In this document: piece by piece, positions 56,645 to 64,000 of the stretch
Position numbering within the stretch: the first letter of the stretch is position 1
Layout: the number at the start of each line of letters is the position of its first letter
From: Carex sylvatica
Lineage: Eukaryota; Streptophyta; Magnoliopsida; Poales; Cyperaceae
Assembly (NCBI GenBank): GCA_964058845.1
Contig: CAXKVR010000036.1
Location: 558,001-622,000, forward strand
Direction of reading: 5' to 3'
DNA length: 64,000 nt
Program-made: the position numbers and the translations under genes
Notes under the pieces: model-generated
The model's database searches: none
Seen by the model: the letters and a program-made list of their open reading frames with translations, nothing else
What the model was told of the DNA's origin: nothing

Positions 56645-59600
56645 ATGAAAACAAAACCGCTTCCTAACCTCCTCTCCATCTTCCATCACCACCTATTCAT
56701 TACTTCTCTGCAGCTTATCATCCTCTCAACCCTAACTTCATCTCAGCCCATGAATTTCAAAGTCGGATTTATTTACAACCCGGACTCGCCGAACGGGATG
56801 ATTGCCAAGACCACCGTCCCGATGGCTTTGGATGATTTTTATGCTAAATACCCCAACTCCATCAACCATGTAAGTCTCGTACCTCGACGCTCACCGGGCG
56901 GTGATATAATCACCTCTGCTTCTGCCGGTTAGTTCCTCCTTGCATCTGTATTTTACTTTACAATGAATTAGTTGTGGAAATAAGGTCTACTTGCTCAAGC
57001 AGATAATAATATTATATATTTCATTCTTTGTATCTATTCAGCCTTGGAGCTAATTACGAATGAAAAAGTGCACGCTATTCTCGGCCCGGGTACATCGCCT
57101 GAATCGGCTTTTGTAGCTGAACTGGGAACCAAAGCAAAAGTTCCAATAGTATCTCCCTCGGCAACTAGCCCCTCGGTGTCGCACTCTGAATCTCCATATT
57201 TCATCCGTGCTGCGGCAAATGACACAATGCAGGCCCGTGCAATCGCAGCTCTCGTGAAGGCATTTGGGTGGCGCCGTGTGGTACCAATTTACCAAGATGA
57301 TGACTATGGCTCCTCATTAATTCCTTACCTCGTGAATGAGCTCGATGGTGTGGAGGTGCAAATTCCGTACCGTCAATCCATTGCAACCTCTGCGAGCAAA
57401 GAAGATATTGAAGTTTTTCTTCTTGAGCTCTTGAATGAACAAACTCGAGTTTTCATCATGCACATGAGGATTCCGTTAGCCACAAAAGTAATTAACGTGG
57501 CAAATAATCTCAAGATGATGTCCGATGGGTATGTTTGGATACTGACAGATGCGCTCACAAGTCAGCTCAGCTGGATTCATGCTAACACTCCGCCAAGATC
57601 ATTAGAAGGGGTGCTGGGCCTCACGACCTACAACAACATGACGGGCACGTTATTACAGAACTTCAGAAAGAGATGGACCAGACAATTCTTACAAGATCAT
57701 CCTGATGCGGACCCCATTGTTGCCCGTGACATCAATCGTTATGTCATATGGGCATATAATGCTGCGTGGGCTGTGGCTATGGCTGCCGAGCATGTGAAAC
57801 AAATTGACAATCAATTTGTTAATGCTACAAAAGGTAGCACCGATCTTTTGAGCATGGGTGTTTCGACCACCGGTGAAGAATTCCTTCACTCTATCTTGAA
57901 CACAACATTTAATGACAGCCTAGGTGGTGTGTTCAAGTTAGTAAATGGTGAGATAGACTTGTCAGATTTTTGCATTGTTAATGTAAATGGTGGCAATGAT
58001 AGGACCATAGGCTATTACACCCCAGAAAATGGCTTATTCAAAGAATGGTCTGCTCAAAGTAATGCTTCATACTCGACCTCTCGAAGCGACCTTGGGTCAG
58101 TGATATGGCCAGGTGATTCGACAGTGCAACCGAAAGGGTGGGTGGAACCTACTGTTAGCAAAAAAATAAGAATAGCAGTGCCGGGACCTGTCCAAGAAGG
58201 ATTCAAGGTGTTTTTGAATATGGAGACAGACAACGTTACGAACCAGACAACAGCGTCGGGATTTGTGATAGACATGTTCGAGGAGGCTGTGCAGAAGTTG
58301 CCGTACGCATTGCCATTCGAGTATGTACAGGTGCTGCATGAGAAATACGACGACATTGTGAAGATGATCGGTGATGGGGTAAGCCTGCATATTATGATAC
58401 TGTGGATATTAATATATATGAAAGATTGTACTATATAACATTCACTATCACAAAAATTGTTATATAGTCAAATATAATATGAAAGATTGAAACATCAAAA
58501 TTACAAGGCTCATGAGACTCCAAATTTGAAAGATTCAAAGTCAAACAGATATTCTAACTTCCTTGCTCTTGGCCAGGGCTAAAACAATATTTAATACTTT
58601 CATATTAAAACGATATGTTTATTCAGAGTTCACATACATATATAGTATATATATATAAATTTGGAATGTGATAGTAATAACTTAATTATGACATAAATTA
58701 GCTTTAATCGCTGGATTAATTAATTACACCTTTTTGCAGAAGGACCTTATATATATTTAATTAGTTCCGTTAACTGAAAGATATATACATTAATTAATTC
58801 CAAATCTCTAGTATTAAGCATATGTACACATGCATGTACTTTAATTATATATGGATATAGGTTTACGTAAGACCTAGCTATACCCTCTTTTAACTATTCC
58901 CAACTACTTTCCCTACTTGGAGACCCACTAGAGCAACTAGTGTTTACTTCAACTAAATTTATATGGTTTGTATGAAATTACTTCAACAATATTTTTATAT
59001 TTGATTAATTTGTTATGTGTACATGCATGATGATCTTCTTAATATATATCATCCCAGTTAGTTAGAAGGCGTGTATATATATATATATATATATATATTT
59101 TCTCAATCCAAATTCATGCATGTATCTAATAATCAAGAGTCATGAGAGATGAAGCATATATACTTATAAGTATATGAGGCTTCCATCATTTGTCATATAT
59201 ATATATGACATTAATTAACAAAATGTAAAAGTTTCTCGTCCTATTATGAATGATATTTGAGAATCTTAAAGTCTTTAATTTTGGTCGTTCTTTTGACGAC
59301 CAATAACAATTCTAGTAAAGAGGAACAATATTGGTCGTTGCACATATGATCTTTTCAAACCGGTCAAAATATACATAGAAATTAATGAATTTTGACATTG
59401 GCCGTCAATTTTGACATTCATTGATTGATCTATATATTTATTTGGACAAATATATATATATTAACTAAGTTCAATGCATCCAGCTGGTCCACTTGTATAT
59501 ATATTTTTCCAAGACTATTATAAAATTCACCTCTTGTCGTTATATATATTTATTAATTAAAAGGATGCACAAATTCCAATATATAATATTACAGTAGATA

Positions 59601-62355
59601 TATGGAAGTGATCGATAATACCAACAATTGGATCCCTATCCGTCTCTATCAAAAATGTGGGGCATTGTTTGGTTCCACAATTAATTATAATTAGCTATTC
59701 AATTGAACTTTGAATGAATTAATAAATCATTGGTCACAAATTTAGTTTGAATTCTACATTGACTGGAATCGTTCAAATGCAATCCCTGTCCGTTTCTATT
59801 TGAACTTGACTATTAATTCTCAAGTCAACTATATATATATACTTTGCTATACAAACAATTATTATTTTTAAAGATTTTTGGAAGACTCTTTTTGATATAC
59901 AAACAATTATTATTTTTTAACCATCTTTCAAAATTTGAAAAATAGTAAAATAAGTTATAAAATATTAAAATTAATTTTCTACAAAATTTTAATATGTACA
60001 CTAAATTTAATAGTTTCGAAGGGACCGTACAAATATTAAAAGACTTGATTTGAACAGTTTGTATTTTATTAAAAATTATATTACTTGAATTAGCTAGATG
60101 CTATATAAGCTAAATGATCCCTAGAACGAATACAGCCTTGTAATTTGAACCCAAGTTTTGAAAGTATTCCCTAATTTAAATAATGTAAAGGGCTAAAATG
60201 AAAAAAAAACTTTCCAGTAATTAGAGTTATTGACGTCACATATTTATACGAAATCAATGGCCCATCATCTTATGTCATATCTTACGAATGTAGGAAAAAA
60301 AAAAAAAAAAAAAGGGTAAAAGTGACATCTAAAAATGAGTCACACTCATCTACAATTATGTCAAGTAGAATCTGTAGAGATTTTTTTTTTGAAGGACATT
60401 TGAGTTCTCTCTTGGAATAAACTTATGCATCTGCTAAAAAAAATCTCAATTGGCCAACTACTTGGAGTTCAGATGCAGTGAAGTAACTCAATTTTTGGAT
60501 TTTGGATCCGGACCGTCCGATTATAATTTGTGATAATTCATCCGAAGTGGAGTGCACACATCTCAAGTAATGAATCCGAATTCCAAAGTAATCTCAAGCG
60601 ACGGATTAGAATCAGATGGTCGTGATTCAAAACTCAAAAGTTAAAGTTACTTTAGGGGATACGGACCCAACTACTTGTTGAAGACATTTTCCTACTTATC
60701 AATTGGGTTTAACTAACAAAAAAATGTTTAGATCATGATGCATGATCTTCTAGGCCAGTAGTGCTTATAGTTCAAATGTTATGTGTTAAGAGTATATATG
60801 TTCTCATTTTTTATTTTTTTTATTTTCATAATGTATTTTCAAATTTGCTACTGCAAGTTTCTATTAAGAAAATAAGTTAATATAAAACTAATCAAGCTTG
60901 TTGCAGATGTATGATGCAGTGGTTGCTGATATGACGATCACGTACAACAGATCACAGTATGCTGATTTCACACTGCCGTATACAACATCAGGCTTGTCGA
61001 TGGTGGTGCCGGTGAGGAATGAACGGAGCAAGAATGCATGGATCTTCCTCAAACCCCTCAAGGCTGATCTCTGGTTGGGTAGTTTCGCATTCTTTGTTTT
61101 CACCGGTGCGGTCATCTGGGCTTTGGAGCATCGCATCAATGATGAGTTCAGAGGACTGCCAGTGAGCCAACTCGGCACTGTTTTTTATTTTTCGTTCTCT
61201 ACGCTTGTGTTCGCTCACAGTAAGTTTGATTGCTTCCATCTTTTCCCTTTTCTTTTACTACATAATTTCACAAAAAGCAATTAATATACTTCAAAGAATA
61301 GGGAAAAAAAAAGGGTCTAATTAATGATGCACCTTATTGCAGGGGAAAAAATAATTAGCAACTTATCAAGATTCGTCATAATCGTGTGGGTGTTCGTGGT
61401 GCTCATATTACAAGCAAGTTACACTGCTAGCTTGACATCGATGCTAACAGTTCAGCGCCATACTCCAACTTATTCTGACATAAATGAGCTTGTGAATAGT
61501 AAAGAGAAGATCGGTTACCTAGCAGATTCCTTCACCAGAGATTTCTTGAAAAGAATGCGCGTGGATGAAAGTAGACTAATTCCTTTTAAATCACCCGACT
61601 CATATGAAGAAGCAATGTCGAATCACTCCATTGCCGCTATTGTGGATGAGACGCCTTATCTCCAAGTTTTTCTCAACAAGTATTGTGACAACTATACAAT
61701 GGTCAACCTACCCAACAAGACGAGTGGATTTGGATTTGTAAGTCTTCCTTGCTCATTACTATACCAAATCTGCATAGAGTCAAGAGTATCACGGGTTCAG
61801 GAACAAAACCAAATTATAATAATGCTCAAAACAATTATACAGGTATTTCCGAAAGGCTGTTCTCTAGTCACCGATATCTCTAGAGCAATCCTCAACCTAA
61901 CAGAAGGGGATACAAGCACAAGGCTAAATGAAAAATGGTTTGGTGAGCCATTGTCATGTCCGAATCAAGATAGCCCCTTCTCTTCCCAAAGCCTCGACAT
62001 TGTAAGCTTTTGGGGCTTATTTCTCATCACTGGTGTGACGTCAGTGCTGTGTTGCCTGATACAGTTAGCTATGTTTGTAATGCAAAACAGCCACCACATA
62101 AGGCACATTACTTCTATTAATTCTTTCAAATCGAGCCTTCGTTCAGTGGCAAGGATATATGATGAAAAAGACTTATCTAGCCATACATTCCGGAAAACGC
62201 AACCGAGTTCCCCTTACAGTTTTAATCCAGGCACTCCGATGAGCATATCAAATCACGGTGAATCATTTTCATCTGAGCGGATGACTCATGTCACAGATGA
62301 GGCGGAAATGCATGCCAATGCTGGAAATGAAACCCCAAATCATGTAATTATTTAG
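56645..62355 (+). CDS. GLR: Glutamate receptor-like channel, clade II type (GLR gene C, 946 aa)
   Basis: Exons 56645-56927, 57042-58378, 60907-61219, 61343-61737, 61843-62355. All introns GT-AG, phases 1, 0, 1, 0. Exons 3, 4 and 5 are exactly as long as in gene A (313, 395, 513 bp) and most residues are identical, so the two are recent duplicates. Signal peptide about 1-34; amino-terminal domain with LGPGTSPESAFVAELGTKAK and GWRRVVPIYQDDDYG; S1 from KIRIAVPG; probable ligand Arg 555 in YNRSQYADFTLPY. M1 about 595-613; pore loop LGTVFYFSFSTLVFAH (629-644); M3 with SYTASL (670-675); S2 with Asp746-Glu747; M4 about 831-854; Ser-rich tail. Intron 4 (61738-61842) is 105 bp, a multiple of three, with no stop codon in frame. 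Intron 2 (2528 bp) carries a MITE at 60465-60668. Confidence 0.95.
58379..60906 (+). other. Intron 2 of GLR gene C (2528 bp)
   Basis: GTAAGC donor, TTGCAG acceptor. AT-rich, with a (TA)n run at about 59066-59099 and a mirrored GGTCGTTC-TTTTGACGACCAA stretch at about 59283-59307. A degenerate MITE half lies at 59870-60060 and a complete MITE at 60465-60668. Longer than the gene A intron (1910 bp). Confidence 0.75.
60465..60668. mobile_element. Mutator-type MITE (204 bp) in GLR C intron 2, perfect 9-bp target duplication
   Basis: It begins GAGTTCAGATGCAGTGAAGT and ends GGGGATACGGACCC. Mirrored inner parts include TAACTCAATTTTTGGATTTT and its rough complement. It is flanked by AACTACTTG at 60456-60464 and 60669-60677. 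A related, older copy is at 23770-23947. Confidence 0.88.
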
Positions 62356-62650
62356 AGCTTATGTATGTTGCTAAAAATTTAACTTGTATATTATGTTACA
62401 TATCATGTAATTATTTAGTAATAGTTACCTTAGAAGAAGTGTCTCATTTGAGAATGGCCCAAGTTTGGATAGGTTTCAATGAGTGCTGTAAATAACAGTA
62501 TGCGGTCGTCGGACAGACAGGATACCGCCAAGCGATTAATTTGGAATAATTAGTGATATTCGGAAATAATCGTATGATTAATCGGCCTAAATAAACGTTT
62601 TTTTTACAACACTGGTTTCAATAGAAGCCCCCGATATAAAATTTTATATT
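62356..62650. other. 3' flank of GLR gene C
   Basis: 3' UTR and short spacer; no gene seen. Confidence 0.45.
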
Positions 62651-62672
62651 GTAATTATAACATAATATGTAA

Positions 62673-62875
62673 ATTTGATGGCGTCGGTGGAAAATTTCAT
62701 TTGGTGAATGGAGAACTAAACAGGACAGGAGAATGCCGAATTAATAGTCAATGTGGTTGATGGGAAGGCACAAGAAATCAGTGTTTGGGCACAGAATGAA
62801 GGGCTGAAGCGGAGGCACAGGTCTGTGATATGGCCGGCCGGGAGAATCAATGGTTGTACGTACCAAAAGACTAAT
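62673..62875 (+). pseudogene. GLR exon 2 fragment (end of the amino-terminal domain), broken
   Basis: The frame reads FDGVGGKFHLVNGELN, then in a second frame LIVNVVDGKAQEISVWAQNE followed by GL and RRHRSVIWP, then in a third SMVVRTK. Together these match the conserved end of GLR exon 2 (F-x-LVNG-x-L, IVNV, IGYWxxxxGL, VIWPGxTxxVPKGW). At least two frameshifts are present and S1 does not follow. It is a relic of a further GLR copy downstream of gene C. It is distinct from A, B and C (RHRSVIWP occurs in none), so it is not a recent partial copy of them. Confidence 0.8.
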
Positions 62876-62879
62876 TATA

Positions 62880-64000
62880 TATATTCAGTTCTATAATTCC
62901 ACACACGTCCACACATATACACTTGTTGATTTAATAAATTGTTAAGATAAAACTTCCCCCATGCTTGAATTGGTTTATTGATATATAAATGAAGTCTGTT
63001 TTCTTCATGAATCAGAAGGATAAGGCCATGCATAATACTTGTTTTTAGTTATAATGAAAATGGGGCACAATTAAGTATAGAGAATAACCCATGCAATAGG
63101 ATGACCCTTCATGTGGGCAAACATATCTATGTAATATAAAATACTCACACTGTAAAATATGAATAAGATATATATATAACACCAACTTATAGAAGTTGCA
63201 CATGGGATTCTTCTGAGAAAATTAGTTTGCCTCGTCTCCCCTTTTAATTTGTTTCTTGCTCCAACAATACCATATATTGGAACAAAATGTTAATTAATAG
63301 TACCATCTGGATCCCTGCAGATGAGAAACAAGTCGACCTCGTTATGCATAAAACAGGATAAGTATTACTTTAACAACGCATCTCTCCTTTCTCTTATTTT
63401 TGTGAAAAAATAAAGAAATTTAATTTATGTTATATTTTTAAAGCTTTCAAGAGATATTCTTGGTGTTAATTTCCAACATAATATGTAAAAATTAAAATCA
63501 TAATTGATTTTCAAGGATTCATACGATATTATGAGATATCAACAGGATTAGACAAATTATCAGAAAGAACGAAAAATTAAGGTAATAGCTAGGGAACTTA
63601 ATTATTTGTTGGTAAACTTCTCATGTCTTGTCTTCAGTCCTGCTGTACTAAAACAATTGAAATACTTTCAAGTTAGGCAAGATAATTAAGTATAAAATCA
63701 ATCTAGGTAAGATTCCATTTTAGTATGCCAAAATAAAAAAAATAATAACAACGTAAGTCCAGCTGTATCACAGCCAAGATTTGTCAGGTTAAACAATTTA
63801 AAAATGACACAACCCATTTATCAAAAAAGTAATTAGAAATCTGTGGATAACAGGCACAATTTCTGGCAAAAGTAGCTGTAACCAAATGAACCATATAGAA
63901 AATACTGAGACACAATTTATTCACTGTTGGTGTTGTCGTTGTTGGCCGTCTCTGTTTTGAACACAAGTTACCATGATTCTAATTGAGAATATGTCTTTAT
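62880..64000. other. AT-rich spacer to the window end, no gene seen
   Basis: No exon of the decayed GLR copy can be recognised after 62875, and no other gene or transposon end was found. The 60-codon minus frame at 63784-63966 has no recognisable domain. Confidence 0.45.

Overview
The window is AT-rich nuclear DNA of a flowering plant, most likely a eudicot. The evidence is three intron-containing glutamate receptor-like (GLR) genes with GT-AG introns, and plant transposon families between them: L1-like LINE, CACTA/En-Spm, Mutator-type MITEs, hAT-like elements and solo LTRs. I cannot name the species from the sequence.

Layout. 1-1045 is half of a large fold-back element cut by the window edge. 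1800-2990 is the start of a CACTA-like element. 2990-10475 is a decayed LINE whose ORF2 is split by a 1905-bp solo LTR (4799-6703). 10475-16700 is non-coding, with duplicated blocks and an inverted copy of a GLR promoter plus exon 1 (14406-15230). GLR gene A is at 16775-22163. 22.9-29.4 kb is a tandemly duplicated non-coding region filled with MITEs and a fold-back element. GLR gene B is at 31283-36124. 36.4-49.3 kb holds a LINE remnant, hAT-like remnants, Mutator-type MITEs, a 30-bp minisatellite and duplicated non-coding blocks. 49369-53897 is a CACTA element with a broken Transposase_24-type gene. 54143-55743 is a second solo LTR of the first one's family, in the other orientation. GLR gene C is at 56645-62355, followed by a GLR pseudogene scrap at about 62.67 kb.

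The three GLR genes are all on the + strand and have the same five-exon structure with the same intron phases (1, 0, 1, 0). Each encodes a complete protein: signal peptide, amino-terminal (Venus flytrap) domain, ligand-binding halves S1 and S2, M1, pore loop, M3 with SYTASL, M4 and a cytoplasmic tail. A (944 aa) and C (946 aa) are recent duplicates. B (895 aa) is more distant and has four fewer residues in its pore loop. They look like a tandem clade II GLR cluster, together with at least two decayed fragments.

Several target-site duplications can be read directly: CTAAT and ACATA for the solo LTRs, TTT for the CACTA element, and 9-bp duplications for six Mutator-type MITEs. Paralogous copies of flanking DNA also give empty sites for some insertions, so the order of events can be partly reconstructed.
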